DNA of 64,000 bases, taken from an uncultured Bacteroidales bacterium. GTDB lineage: Bacteria > Bacteroidota > Bacteroidia > Bacteroidales > UBA932. Below the pieces are notes generated by a model. The model was not told the DNA's origin, made no database searches, and saw nothing but the letters and a program-made list of their open reading frames with translations. Of the stretch, positions 9,045 to 18,470 are shown piece by piece. Location of the stretch: positions 26,282 to 90,281 of the forward strand of contig CASFGK010000006.1 in the NCBI GenBank assembly GCA_949294195.1, read 5' to 3'. A program made the translations under genes and the position numbers. How positions within the stretch are numbered: position 1 is the stretch's first letter; every line of letters starts with the position of its first letter.

Positions 9045-11927
9045 ATGTCAGAGACAGGTAATATTGTCATTAAGGGTGCTCGGGTCAATAATCTCAAGAA
9101 TGTGGATCTTGAGATTCCGCGTGGTAAATTCATCGTGATTACAGGTATTTCCGGATCAGGAAAATCATCGCTTGCTTTTGATACTCTTTTCGCGGAAGGA
9201 CAGAGACGGTTTGCAGAGAGCCTTTCTTCGTACGCCAGGCAGTTTCTCGGACGCATGTCCAAACCGGATGTCGATTCCATAGAGGGCATTCCTCCTGCAA
9301 TAGCGATAGAGCAGAAAGTGAATACCCGCAACCCTCGCTCGACAGTGGCGACCACCACAGAGATATTCGATTATCTCAGGCTGATTTTCGCCAGGATCGG
9401 AAGGACATATTCCCCGATTTCCGGAGTAGAAGTCAAGTGTCACAGTGTCAACGATGTACTGGAGTTTATCCTGACGGAAGAGGCGTCCTCCGTATATATT
9501 ATGTCCGATCTTGACTGGAAAAACAGGCCGGATAAGGTAGAACTCATGCTGCAGTTGAAGGAAGAGGGGTATTCAAGGTTTTTCACAGATGCACCGGTAA
9601 GGATAGAGGAGATAATGCGCCGGGCACAGACCGGGGATTATCCGGAGGAACTGTATCTGCTGGTGGACAGACTGAAAATCCCCGCTTTCACCGGCGGGAT
9701 ACCTGTACTTGCCGACGGTACACATGTGCCGCAGACGGACTGGGAAGACCTGCAGACCAGACTTCATTCTTCCATACAGACAGCTTTTGACAAGGGTTCC
9801 GGTTCCATGTATGTCAGGAAGGAGTCCGTAGCCGGTACTGACAGGCAAGTTGAAACAGGCCACTTTGTGAACCGGTTCGAGGCAGACGGCCTGACATTCC
9901 AGGAACCGGACGAATACATGTTCAGTTTCAACAGCCCTCTGGGCGCCTGTCCCGTGTGCGGAGGTCTCGGACAGATAATAGGTATCAGCGAAGATCTGGT
10001 GATTCCGGACAAGAGCAGAAGCATATATGACGGTGCCATAGCATGCTGGAGAGGAGAGAAGATGGGATGGTTCAAGGATCATCTTGTCAAAAATGCGGAA
10101 AAGTACGGAATCCCTGTCTTTGAGCCGTACTGCAACCTGACGCAGGAGCAGAAGGACATCATATGGCAGGGCATGAAAGGCACATCGGAAGAGGATTCCA
10201 TTATAGGGATAAATGAATTTTTCCGATGGGTCGATGCCAACAAATACAAGATACAGTACAAATACATGCTCAGCCGTTATTCCGGAAAGACTGTCTGCCG
10301 TGAATGCGGAGGCAGCCGTCTCCGTAAGGATGCCCTGTATGTGAAAGTCGGCGGAAAGAACATCCAGGAACTGCTTGCAATGAATGTGGACCAGCTTCTG
10401 GAATTCTTCAGGTCTCTGGAGCTTACCGGCTACGAGAAGAGCATAGTCTCCAAGGCCGTATCGGAGATAGTGTCCCGCCTGCAGTATATAAAGGATGTAG
10501 GACTTTCCTATCTGACTCTCAACCGTACTTCGAATACTCTTTCCGGAGGAGAAAGCCAGAGAATCAATCTGGTCACCGCGCTCGGAAGCTCGCTTGTCGG
10601 CTCACTGTACATTCTTGACGAACCAAGTATAGGCCTGCACCCGCGCGATACGGACAGGTTGATAACCGTGCTGAAAAAGCTCCGTGATATTGGCAACACC
10701 GTTGTCGTCGTGGAACATGATGAAGAGATAATGCGTGCAGCCGACATGCTTATAGACATCGGACCGAAAGCCGGGGTGAACGGAGGCGAGATAGTCTTCC
10801 AGGGTAAAACCGGTGACGGCAAGGCCAGCCCCGAGACGCTTGAAAGATCCCTTACACTGCAGTACCTTTCCGGAAAACGCAGCAGATATGTCAGGGAGAA
10901 GCGAATGTGGGCCTATTCCGTCACGGTAGAAGGCGCTATGGAGCACAATCTGAAAGACATCAGCGTCAGGTTCCCTCTCGGAGTGCTTACCGTAGTGACA
11001 GGAGTGAGCGGAAGCGGCAAGTCCTCCCTTGTCGGGGATATTCTGTATCCGGCTCTCTTCAGGCATATCAACCATACCGGTTCTGCGCCGGGGACATTCA
11101 GAGGACTTTCCGGAAATCTGGACAGGATAGCACAGGTGGAATATGTGGACCAGAATCCTATCGGGAAAAGTTCAAGGTCCAACGCAGTCACGTACCTCAA
11201 GATATATGATGACATCAGGAAGCTCCTTTCGGAGCAGCAGTTTGCCAGACTGAACGGGTTCACTCCGTCCTTTTTCTCATTCAACATGGATGGAGGACGC
11301 TGTCCCGAATGTCAGGGTGAGGGTTTCGTGAAGATCGGCATGCAGTTCATGGCCGATGTCAAGATGGTCTGCGAAGCGTGCGGCGGCAAGCGTTTCAAGC
11401 CTGAAATTCTCGAAGTCAGATACAAGGGAAAGAATATAGACGATATCCTGAATATGAGTGTAGAGGAAGCGATCGCTTTCTTCGGCGGCCAGAAGGACCA
11501 GGCGGCAGTGCGTATAGCCGAAAAACTCCGGCCTCTGGTAGATGTCGGGCTCTCCTATATAAAGCTCGGCCAGAGCAGCAGTACGCTTTCCGGGGGTGAA
11601 AGCCAGAGGATAAAGCTTGCATACTTCCTGTCCATGAATGACGCCCAGTCCGCATCGGACCGTATCATGTTCATTTTCGACGAACCTACCACCGGCCTTC
11701 ACTTCTATGACGTGGAGAAACTGCTCAAATCGTTCGACGCCCTGCTTGCAAAAGGGCATACTATCGTAGTTGTCGAGCACAATCCGGATGTGATCCGATC
11801 GGCCGACTGGGTGGTTGACCTGGGACCGGATGCAGGGGACGCAGGCGGACAGGTCGTATTCGAGGGTACTCCCGAGCAGCTTGTTTCAGAGGGCAATACC
11901 TGGACGGCCAAGTATCTGGGACATTAA
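9045..11927 (+). CDS. uvrA: Excinuclease ABC subunit A (UvrA)
   Basis: A 960-residue UvrA, the DNA-damage recognition ATPase of nucleotide excision repair, which loads UvrB. Walker A motifs are [10 protein letters not shown] near residue 33 and [10 protein letters not shown] near 651. ABC signatures LSGGESQR occur near 498 and 847. Zinc-binding cysteine pairs are visible in CPVCGGLG and CRECGGSR of the first half and in CPECQGEG / CEACGGKR of the second. Length is typical of UvrA1. The stop overlaps by four bases the stop of the convergent lipoprotein gene, so there is no intergenic terminator. Confidence 0.97.
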   Translation: MSETGNIVIKGARVNNLKNVDLEIPRGKFIVITGISGSGKSSLAFDTLFAEGQRRFAESLSSYARQFLGRMSKPDVDSIEGIPPAIAIEQKVNTRNPRSTVATTTEIFDYLRLIFARIGRTYSPISGVEVKCHSVNDVLEFILTEEASSVYIMSDLDWKNRPDKVELMLQLKEEGYSRFFTDAPVRIEEIMRRAQTGDYPEELYLLVDRLKIPAFTGGIPVLADGTHVPQTDWEDLQTRLHSSIQTAFDKGSGSMYVRKESVAGTDRQVETGHFVNRFEADGLTFQEPDEYMFSFNSPLGACPVCGGLGQIIGISEDLVIPDKSRSIYDGAIACWRGEKMGWFKDHLVKNAEKYGIPVFEPYCNLTQEQKDIIWQGMKGTSEEDSIIGINEFFRWVDANKYKIQYKYMLSRYSGKTVCRECGGSRLRKDALYVKVGGKNIQELLAMNVDQLLEFFRSLELTGYEKSIVSKAVSEIVSRLQYIKDVGLSYLTLNRTSNTLSGGESQRINLVTALGSSLVGSLYILDEPSIGLHPRDTDRLITVLKKLRDIGNTVVVVEHDEEIMRAADMLIDIGPKAGVNGGEIVFQGKTGDGKASPETLERSLTLQYLSGKRSRYVREKRMWAYSVTVEGAMEHNLKDISVRFPLGVLTVVTGVSGSGKSSLVGDILYPALFRHINHTGSAPGTFRGLSGNLDRIAQVEYVDQNPIGKSSRSNAVTYLKIYDDIRKLLSEQQFARLNGFTPSFFSFNMDGGRCPECQGEGFVKIGMQFMADVKMVCEACGGKRFKPEILEVRYKGKNIDDILNMSVEEAIAFFGGQKDQAAVRIAEKLRPLVDVGLSYIKLGQSSSTLSGGESQRIKLAYFLSMNDAQSASDRIMFIFDEPTTGLHFYDVEKLLKSFDALLAKGHTIVVVEHNPDVIRSADWVVDLGPDAGDAGGQVVFEGTPEQLVSEGNTWTAKYLGH

Positions 11928-12928
11928 TACGTCAGTCCGCTCTTGTCCACTCTCCAGCTGTCTTCCGACAGTCCGTCATTTTCGGGTGTTACTGTTATGT
12001 GGTAGTGGGTGTTGCGCCTGACATCGAAGTTGACGTTGCTTTCACCCAGATAGAAGCGGTATATGAGTCCCTTGCCGGGAATGGAATGCAGGGAGTCCGA
12101 CATGTAGTCTCCCCGTATCTCGATATAGGAGCAAAGCTTTGCCATGGGGTCGGACGGATCCAGTACCTTGTCGCTGTCATTCTCTGCGTTGTTGAGAAGG
12201 TCTCCCTGCATGTTTTCGAACATGTACAGCGAAATCTCACCGCTTTTACCCCATCCGGTATCCGTATTCAGGGGAATTACCTGGGTGCCGCTTTTGATGA
12301 ATCCGACCACAAAGACATCTTTCCCGGACTTTACCGCACTGTCACTGAACGGCGTCACGGATTTCGGGCATCCGCCTACCCTTATGCTTGTCACATCGAA
12401 CGTGACATCCTCGTCCAGGCGGCTCCTGTCTATACAGACGGATATCTTGGCCATTGTCCGTTCAAGAGGAACCACGACATGATTTCCTCTGACAAGAGTC
12501 TGCCTCAGGGCTTTGCCGCTCATAGGTATCCCGATCCTGTATTCGTCCGGATAGGCGAAATAATATCTGAATTCCTGTATATCCTGCTCCGAATCCATAC
12601 TGATACTGTATCCGGCATTCGCCAGAACATATACCGAGTATGTGGCCCCGGCATGCAAGTCGACATCCAGGGTGTACTTCCCGTTGCTTCCTATCATTTG
12701 CGAAGTCTTCATGTAAAGGTTCCGCTCCAGCATGCCTCTGTCATCGAAGATGAAGACGTTCACATCGTGGACCAGATTTTCATCGGGATCAGCTGACCTG
12801 CTGCAGAGGCCGGTGCCGCTGTATATCTCGATAGTTGTCCTGCATTCCGCATCAGAAGCGTGCTCTTTTTCGCATCCGGCTGTCAGGAAGACCGCCGGGA
12901 GGATAAATAGTATTCCCGATCTATTCAT
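11924..12928 (-). CDS. FimB/Mfa2-like fimbrial lipoprotein
   Basis: A 334-residue predicted outer-membrane lipoprotein with signal MNRSGILFILPAVFLTAGC (lipobox LTAG-C at Cys19). The mature part begins a transthyretin-like domain (VHDVNVFIFDDRGMLERNLY) typical of FimB/Mfa2 anchor proteins of Bacteroidales fimbriae. The C-terminus RNTHYHITVTPENDGLSEDSWRV carries the R-N-x-x-Y-x-(I/V)-x-V motif and closing W of this family. It is second in a two-gene minus-strand operon, 36 bases after a related lipoprotein gene. No major fimbrillin is next to it. It could be a minor tip or anchor subunit, or a FimB-fold adhesin unrelated to pili. Confidence 0.7.
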   Translation of the reverse strand: MNRSGILFILPAVFLTAGCEKEHASDAECRTTIEIYSGTGLCSRSADPDENLVHDVNVFIFDDRGMLERNLYMKTSQMIGSNGKYTLDVDLHAGATYSVYVLANAGYSISMDSEQDIQEFRYYFAYPDEYRIGIPMSGKALRQTLVRGNHVVVPLERTMAKISVCIDRSRLDEDVTFDVTSIRVGGCPKSVTPFSDSAVKSGKDVFVVGFIKSGTQVIPLNTDTGWGKSGEISLYMFENMQGDLLNNAENDSDKVLDPSDPMAKLCSYIEIRGDYMSDSLHSIPGKGLIYRFYLGESNVNFDVRRNTHYHITVTPENDGLSEDSWRVDKSGLTY

Positions 12929-12964
12929 TGTATTCTGATATTTTTGTGTGTACTGCGTTTTCTG

Positions 12965-13960
12965 TCAGAAGATCACTCCTGTATTTTCCTTTTCATTCCA
13001 CGGAACGATGTTGCAGGTGATGTACGCATCCATCGGAGTAATTGCCGTGTTTGGGTCTGAAGTGCCTGTAGTCCGGATGGTTACATCATATACATAACAG
13101 CGGTTCCGGCTTATTCCCGAATTCCATGTGTCCCGGTTTATGTTTATAGGATAGTAGCATATCCGGCCGTTCAGACGCCCTTCTATGACGAGTCTTGTAA
13201 ATCTGGATTCTTCCTTGCATTCGTTGGGATAGCAGTAGAAGGAGATTTTCGGGGAGACGGCCGTATTTCCTATGCTTCCTTCGATTTCCCGGCAAACCGT
13301 TTCCGGGTACCTGAAAGACTCCATATCATTCTCTGCCAGCAGGCCCTGGTTGAAGAACGACTCCGGGGAAAACCCGCTTTCCTGAAACACTCCGGTTTCT
13401 GAACTGACATTTACAAGATATGCTTTTACGTTGTCGAGCCTGGAGCCGGCATACGGTTTACCGGCAAAGTCGCATCTTACAGATCGGAGTTCGATTCTCG
13501 ACCCCAAAGGTTCGAGTCTTATTTCGCACTTTGCGTCCTTTCCTGCTTCCGCCCTGCAGTATCCGCTCATGAGCGGGGAAAAGCCCGATTCCTGGTCCAT
13601 ACCGGTTTTCATTTCCATGAAGGACCGGAAGGAACTGATGAGCGGCCAGTCATAGGTGTCCGAGTGCGGATTGAGTATGGCCGCAATGATTTTCGATCCT
13701 TTTTGGGAAGCCGTGACAGGCACATAGCGGTTCTCCAGTATGAGTCTCTGGTAGGAGTCGAGTCTCTGGAGATTGTCATCATTGAATACGAATATGTCGG
13801 CAGTATATCTTGCTCCGGGTTCTGTGACATAGCTTTGGAACCCGACTGATATGCCAGTTTTTTCCGGGGGATCGCACGATAATGTGTCATCATGGCTGCA
13901 CGCCTGGAGTAAAAATGCGGCCGATATCAGCAGTGCGGCCTTCGGATATGATTTTTCCAT
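12965..13960 (-). CDS. FimB/Mfa2-like lipoprotein
   Basis: A 331-residue lipoprotein with signal MEKSYPKAALLISAAFLLQAC (lipobox LLQA-C). After a short linker it has a domain with YTADIFVFNDDNLQRLDSYQ, the fimbrial-anchor pattern also seen in its neighbour, and it ends with RNRCYVYDVTIRTTGTSDPN and the family-like NIVPWNEK. It shares architecture but little obvious sequence with the downstream gene, suggesting old duplication within a fimbria-type operon. A weak -7 candidate, TAGCTTTG on the minus strand (13977-13984), lies just upstream. The function call is at family level only. Confidence 0.65.
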   Translation of the reverse strand: MEKSYPKAALLISAAFLLQACSHDDTLSCDPPEKTGISVGFQSYVTEPGARYTADIFVFNDDNLQRLDSYQRLILENRYVPVTASQKGSKIIAAILNPHSDTYDWPLISSFRSFMEMKTGMDQESGFSPLMSGYCRAEAGKDAKCEIRLEPLGSRIELRSVRCDFAGKPYAGSRLDNVKAYLVNVSSETGVFQESGFSPESFFNQGLLAENDMESFRYPETVCREIEGSIGNTAVSPKISFYCYPNECKEESRFTRLVIEGRLNGRICYYPININRDTWNSGISRNRCYVYDVTIRTTGTSDPNTAITPMDAYITCNIVPWNEKENTGVIF

Positions 13961-13976
13961 TCTGAAATTTTTGCCG

Positions 13977-13984
13977 CAAAGCTA
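13977..13984 (-). promoter_or_regulatory. Possible -7 element for the lipoprotein operon
   Basis: The minus strand reads TAGCTTTG, matching TAnnTTTG. No clear TTTG sits 19-21 bases further upstream, so this is a weak call. The rest of 13961-14138 is AT-rich and otherwise featureless. Confidence 0.3.
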
Positions 13985-14081
13985 TTCCGGCGATTCCGGA
14001 AAAAATATTTTATGTGGCGAAATGACAGGAAATTTTCTTTTTCTTATAGGAATAATGTTTTTTTGAATACAATTTCTCTTT

Positions 14082-14116
14082 TTTGTCATGTGTTTTTTAT
14101 AAATTGTGTAAATTTG
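14082..14116 (+). promoter_or_regulatory. Promoter of the DUF47 gene
   Basis: TAAATTTG at 14109-14116 matches the -7 consensus. TTTG at 14082-14085 is 23 bases upstream, slightly longer than optimal. The start codon follows at 14139. Confidence 0.45.
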
Positions 14117-14138
14117 ATACCGTCATATACACAGTACT

Positions 14139-14792
14139 ATGGACCCTATTAGGAAACTGCGGAGTCTTTTTGCATCCAAGACTCACATATTACCTGTCTA
14201 TACCCAGCAGGTCGCTTATATCAAGCAGGCATCTTCGGCGTTGGTGAAGATGACAGGAACAGACAGCCACGAAGAGTGGAAAAGACTTGAAAAGGAGGTG
14301 AAACTCTGCGAGACACAGGGAGATGCCATGCTCACAGAGTTCTACGAGCAGCTTTATGAGGGCATGTTTACCCCTCTTGACAGGATAGATCTCCAGACAA
14401 TAGCCATGTTCATAGACGAATTCCTGGACAACATAAACGATTCAGCCAAGTCCGTGCTCCTTTATCTGCCGGAAAGAATCGACCAGCAGCTGGTGGAACT
14501 GGCCCAGTACATCGAATCTGAAGCCGATGCGCTGAAGGAAGTGGTGGTATGTCTGGACAATGTCAAGGCGAACTTCTCCAACCTCACACTCCTTTGCGAC
14601 CGGATTACGGAGCTGGAACATGCGGCCGATGACGCTTATGAAGAATATATAGGTTATGTCTTCCATAACGAGAAGAATCCTATCGAACTCATGAAATACA
14701 AGAACATCGCCGAGATGTTCGAGAATACTACCGATGCTGCGAAGAAAGTATCCGACTATGTAAGGAAAATGCTGCTCCGGTATGCGGAGTAG
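14139..14792 (+). CDS. DUF47 / PhoU-like protein
   Basis: A 217-residue all-helical cytoplasmic protein of the DUF47 family (TIGR00153-like), distantly related to PhoU. Such proteins are usually encoded beside a Pit-type inorganic phosphate transporter and are thought to modulate it. Visible motifs are the acidic helix ends FIDEFLDNINDSAK near residue 91 and ITELEHAADDAYEEY near 160, which fit the metal-cluster E/DxxxD pattern of PhoU folds. No pit gene is adjacent here: the upstream gene is divergent and the downstream gene convergent. It ends in a terminator that overlaps its last codons. Confidence 0.75.
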   Translation: MDPIRKLRSLFASKTHILPVYTQQVAYIKQASSALVKMTGTDSHEEWKRLEKEVKLCETQGDAMLTEFYEQLYEGMFTPLDRIDLQTIAMFIDEFLDNINDSAKSVLLYLPERIDQQLVELAQYIESEADALKEVVVCLDNVKANFSNLTLLCDRITELEHAADDAYEEYIGYVFHNEKNPIELMKYKNIAEMFENTTDAAKKVSDYVRKMLLRYAE

Positions 14793-14799
14793 CATTTTC
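14766..14799. terminator. Bidirectional terminator overlapping the DUF47 stop codon
   Basis: An 11-bp stem ATGCTGCTCCG / CGGAGTAGCAT (one G-U pair) with loop GTATG is flanked by AAA before and TTT after. It serves the convergent DUF47 and AsmA-like genes. Confidence 0.75.
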
Positions 14800-14817
14800 C
14801 TGTATCCGTAATCCTGC

Positions 14818-17800
14818 CTATTCTCCGAGTTCTGCCTTTTCTTCGGCAGACAGGGAATCCAACTGCTGGTTTACAGCCGCGCTGTAGTCTATCTTTTCCT
14901 TGTATTTCCTTATCGCATCCAGTCTTGCGTTTTCCTGCAGGGCCTTTTCCACTCCGACGGAGAATATCTTCTCGATGGATGCTTTCAGACTGAGCCTTGT
15001 CTGGTCGATGACGCTTGAAAATACCGGAATGTCCGTACTTTTGTACTTCGCTTTTCCTATTTTGAACCTGAAGTCATCGAAATTGTCCCCATACAGGTCT
15101 ATGCCCACTCTGAACGGGATAGGGGAGTCCAGAACGGAAATATGGTATCTGAATGACATGTCCAGATTCTGCACACCGCTCATGGCAAGAGTGTAGCGGT
15201 CCAGTTTCAGTATGAACGGGAATACTTCGAGCCTGTTGTCGCTGATTACTCCCTCTACGGACATTTTTTCTATATAGCCGTTTTGCTTGTCCTTGAATTT
15301 CAACTTCTTGGCTATCTGGTAGAAGGCATCGCTCTCCTGAAGCTCCAGAGACTTCCCTCCGATGCGGATGACACCCTTTATCGAAGGGACTATGATGTTC
15401 ATGCAGGTATCTATGTCTGCCGTAGCCGCTATCTGGCAGTCAAGTTCCCCCTTGAATGACTTGAGCATAGGCATAAGGGAGTCTACTGCAGGGACCATTT
15501 CTATCACTTTCTCTGCAGTGACCTTGCTCAGATTGAGATCGAATCCCGTGCTGAGGTCTTTTTTCGTCCTTGTAGAGTAGAAGCCTTCGAAATCTATATT
15601 CCCTATGTCGGATCTGGCTGAAGTATTCATGAACTGCACGCATCTTTCCTTTACGGTAAGCTGGCTCTGCATGCTGGTCAGGAGCAGAGTGGAGAATCTC
15701 ACATCGGAAGCATCGAGCGTAATCCCTGCATTGATGTTTGCCGGTACTACAAGCAGGGAAGTCTCTATGTCAGTCACATTTGAAAGAGTATCCGTTACTA
15801 TGCTGTCCTGATACTCCCGGTCGTTTCCGAGCTCCATCAGCGAGTCCGTACTGCTGCGGACAGTCTGCTTTGCGGGAACGTACCGGCTTCCGACAGAGTA
15901 AGCGCCGAGCAGTTCGTTCAGGTTGAGGCTGTCGGAGGCCACATCCATATCCAGGGCAAGCATGCCCCTGCCTGCAACCAGACCCCTGATTCCTTTCACT
16001 TTTCCTTTGACAGACATATTGGAGCGTCCGCTTTGCAGCTCCAGACTGTTAAGGGCGATTTCATTGTTGTTGAAACTTCCTTCCAGATTCCTGACACTGT
16101 TGCGCAACGGGAAATACGGCGATATCACACTGGCTCCCGCCAGTTTCATCGAACCTTCGGCATCCCATGTCATGAATGTTTTCACGACGGATGAATCCAG
16201 TTTGAACTGCAGGTCCTTTTTCATGAAGTCTTCTTCTGACAGCCAGTCCGGAAGCTGTATCTTTCTGCTGCCGCGCAGGCTTCTGAGATGGTTGAAGAGA
16301 GAATCGCGGGGTACATCCGGATACCTTTTTGCCAGAGAGTCGGCGAATGCCTTTCCCCTCTGCCTGCGCTCGATGGAGTTCATTGCCGCGGTGGCATCCA
16401 TCTCGAGTTTGCGCAGGCCTATCCTGTTAACAGGACCGCGCAGGTATATCCCTCCGCTGCTGCTCTTCAGAGAAAGGACGGGCACATCCGGATTTCCCTT
16501 TTTGGGAGAAATCCTGAACGTGTTGTCGGAGTCCGCAACCAGAATAACTGTCGTATCCGCTCCGGCTACAGCGAGGAATCCGATCTGCAGCTTGCCTCCG
16601 AAAGGATAGAATCTTGACGAGTCTCCGGCATCCAGGATTGCAGCGGCGTTCTGTGCTTTCAGAGAAAGACCGCTTCCCCTTGCGAAAAGCTTGTCCCTGT
16701 AATTCAGTTTCAGACTGTCCAGCTTCGCTGCCAGGGCCAGCATTCTCTCTCCCTGCGCTATGCTGGAGTCCCTTGTGTTGCCGAGTGCTCCCAGCACGAC
16801 ATCAAGACTGTCGATGTGTACATCCAGAGAGTCTTCTTCGACAGAAAGATCGAGCCTGTCGCTTCTGATGAAGCCGGCAACATCCGCATCCGCAAATCTG
16901 TACGGGTCCAGCTGGGACATTCTGATGGTGCCTTTCACTTCGGCATCAAGCTTTCCTCTGGCATCTATGCCGCTCCCTTTCCTGATGAAATTGCGCAGCG
17001 AATCAAGATTGACGGAAGCATCCGCATCGATTCCTATGACAGGATCCTTGCCTATAAGGTCTCTGACTTTGCCTGCAACGGAAATTCCTATTGCTTTCCC
17101 GCTTACGGACAACTCTCCCAGAGTCAGGGTACAGTACCCGGAACTGTCACTGTCCAGCGAAGCGTCAAACCTCAGGTTGTGCTTGATTCCCAGCTTTTTG
17201 TGCCCGATATACGAGTCCGGGACTTTCATCGAAGCGGATATTTCCGGGAGAGAACCGGTGTCTGCCGAGTACCATCCGTCACATGACAGGGCCAGATTTA
17301 CCGTTGCGTCTGTCTGTATTTCCCCGGCATCTTTCCAAATCGTTCCGTTTATGTATTTGAGGACATCGCTGACTCTGCATCTGTCTATGGCGGCGCTCCC
17401 TTTCACGTATATTCCTTTCTGTCCTGAGAACCGGAGATCAGCCGCTGCGCTGACCGGAATCCCGGCTATATCGGCTTTGAATCTTTTCAGGGAAACTGCA
17501 GGGACGGAGTCTTTCGGGAATGAAATGCCGGAACTCAACCTGACAGGTACCTTCAGCCTGCCGTAAGACTTGGTGGCGAGATATGTGGTGGCTTCAGCAC
17601 TGGCCCTGAGCTGTCCTCTGGATGCTCCTATCCTGAACCTGTCAAGAGCCAGGGCAAGAGTGTCTCCGGGGAACCTGCTTGCCACAAACATGCTGTCAAC
17701 CCGCAGGTTTATTCTTTTCCGGCTGCCGTTTCTGGAGGAAATCCTGCCGTTGAACTGCATCTTTCTCATGTTTACGATGATGCTTGCCGAGTCCTGAGCG

Positions 17801-18372
17801 CTGCTGTAGACCACCAGAGGACTGTCACTGAACTGTATTCTGCCAAGTACTATTTTCGGCATTTCCGAAGATACGGAATCTCCGTCTTCTTTGCCGGAAG
17901 CCTTTAATATGTTCCAGTTGGCAGTTTTGCTGTCATAGCTTCTTGCGAATATGCGCGGCTTTTCAAGCTGGAGGAAAGGAATCCTTATCTGTCCGGCTCC
18001 GAGCGCCGCGATATTCAGGGATGCCGAAAACCTGTCGAACGACATCAGAGTATCCGCTCCGTTTCCTCGTCCGGCCACGTTTTTCATCCCGAGGCGGGAC
18101 TCGGCGGAAGCGAACCGGCCGGAAGGATAGGTTACGGAAACCGTATCAAATGAAACGTTTATATTCGGAAAATTCTTCAGAACCGACAGCGATACCTTGC
18201 CGAATGCGACATTCCCGTCTATGTACTCCGAGGCGAAACTGCCGGCCAGTCTGGTAAGGACTGCCGGAGACAATGCTATCTGGATGACAATCAGAACCAG
18301 GGCCCAGATCCCTAGAACCCATGCAACTATTTTCAGGAATTTCCGTTTCCTTTTCTTTACCGGCTTGTCCAT
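14818..18372 (-). CDS. Large AsmA-like protein (AsmA C-terminal region family)
   Basis: A 1,184-residue protein with one N-terminal membrane helix (IVAWVLGIWALVLIVIQIAL near residue 12), followed by a long repetitive beta-rich periplasmic region. The start (LAGSFASEYIDGNVAFGKVSLSVLKNFPNINVSFDTVSV) is the AsmA N-terminal pattern. The C-terminal ~350 residues hold the AsmA_2-type region, with FYQIAKKLKFKDK and VSVLDSPIPFRVGIDLYG. AsmA-fold proteins are linked to lipid transfer between inner and outer membrane; here that role is inference. It is the last gene of a minus-strand run (DUF362, PASTA, RluD), separated from RluD by 98 bases. Serine and leucine are enriched, consistent with an extended beta-groove. 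Confidence 0.85.
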   Translation of the reverse strand: MDKPVKKRKRKFLKIVAWVLGIWALVLIVIQIALSPAVLTRLAGSFASEYIDGNVAFGKVSLSVLKNFPNINVSFDTVSVTYPSGRFASAESRLGMKNVAGRGNGADTLMSFDRFSASLNIAALGAGQIRIPFLQLEKPRIFARSYDSKTANWNILKASGKEDGDSVSSEMPKIVLGRIQFSDSPLVVYSSAQDSASIIVNMRKMQFNGRISSRNGSRKRINLRVDSMFVASRFPGDTLALALDRFRIGASRGQLRASAEATTYLATKSYGRLKVPVRLSSGISFPKDSVPAVSLKRFKADIAGIPVSAAADLRFSGQKGIYVKGSAAIDRCRVSDVLKYINGTIWKDAGEIQTDATVNLALSCDGWYSADTGSLPEISASMKVPDSYIGHKKLGIKHNLRFDASLDSDSSGYCTLTLGELSVSGKAIGISVAGKVRDLIGKDPVIGIDADASVNLDSLRNFIRKGSGIDARGKLDAEVKGTIRMSQLDPYRFADADVAGFIRSDRLDLSVEEDSLDVHIDSLDVVLGALGNTRDSSIAQGERMLALAAKLDSLKLNYRDKLFARGSGLSLKAQNAAAILDAGDSSRFYPFGGKLQIGFLAVAGADTTVILVADSDNTFRISPKKGNPDVPVLSLKSSSGGIYLRGPVNRIGLRKLEMDATAAMNSIERRQRGKAFADSLAKRYPDVPRDSLFNHLRSLRGSRKIQLPDWLSEEDFMKKDLQFKLDSSVVKTFMTWDAEGSMKLAGASVISPYFPLRNSVRNLEGSFNNNEIALNSLELQSGRSNMSVKGKVKGIRGLVAGRGMLALDMDVASDSLNLNELLGAYSVGSRYVPAKQTVRSSTDSLMELGNDREYQDSIVTDTLSNVTDIETSLLVVPANINAGITLDASDVRFSTLLLTSMQSQLTVKERCVQFMNTSARSDIGNIDFEGFYSTRTKKDLSTGFDLNLSKVTAEKVIEMVPAVDSLMPMLKSFKGELDCQIAATADIDTCMNIIVPSIKGVIRIGGKSLELQESDAFYQIAKKLKFKDKQNGYIEKMSVEGVISDNRLEVFPFILKLDRYTLAMSGVQNLDMSFRYHISVLDSPIPFRVGIDLYGDNFDDFRFKIGKAKYKSTDIPVFSSVIDQTRLSLKASIEKIFSVGVEKALQENARLDAIRKYKEKIDYSAAVNQQLDSLSAEEKAELGE

Positions 18373-18470
18373 AGCGGAACCATTTTAGATACCCGGACAA
18401 AAATAGTCAAACTTGCCCAAATCCGGATGAAAAAGACATGGAATAATTCAAGCCTTCTGAAAATCAGCGT

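Noticed and set aside
15923-17566. Several plus-strand frames opposite the AsmA-like gene
   Set aside because: Ser/Pro/Arg-rich translations typical of antisense reading; the minus-strand protein is continuous and AsmA-like.
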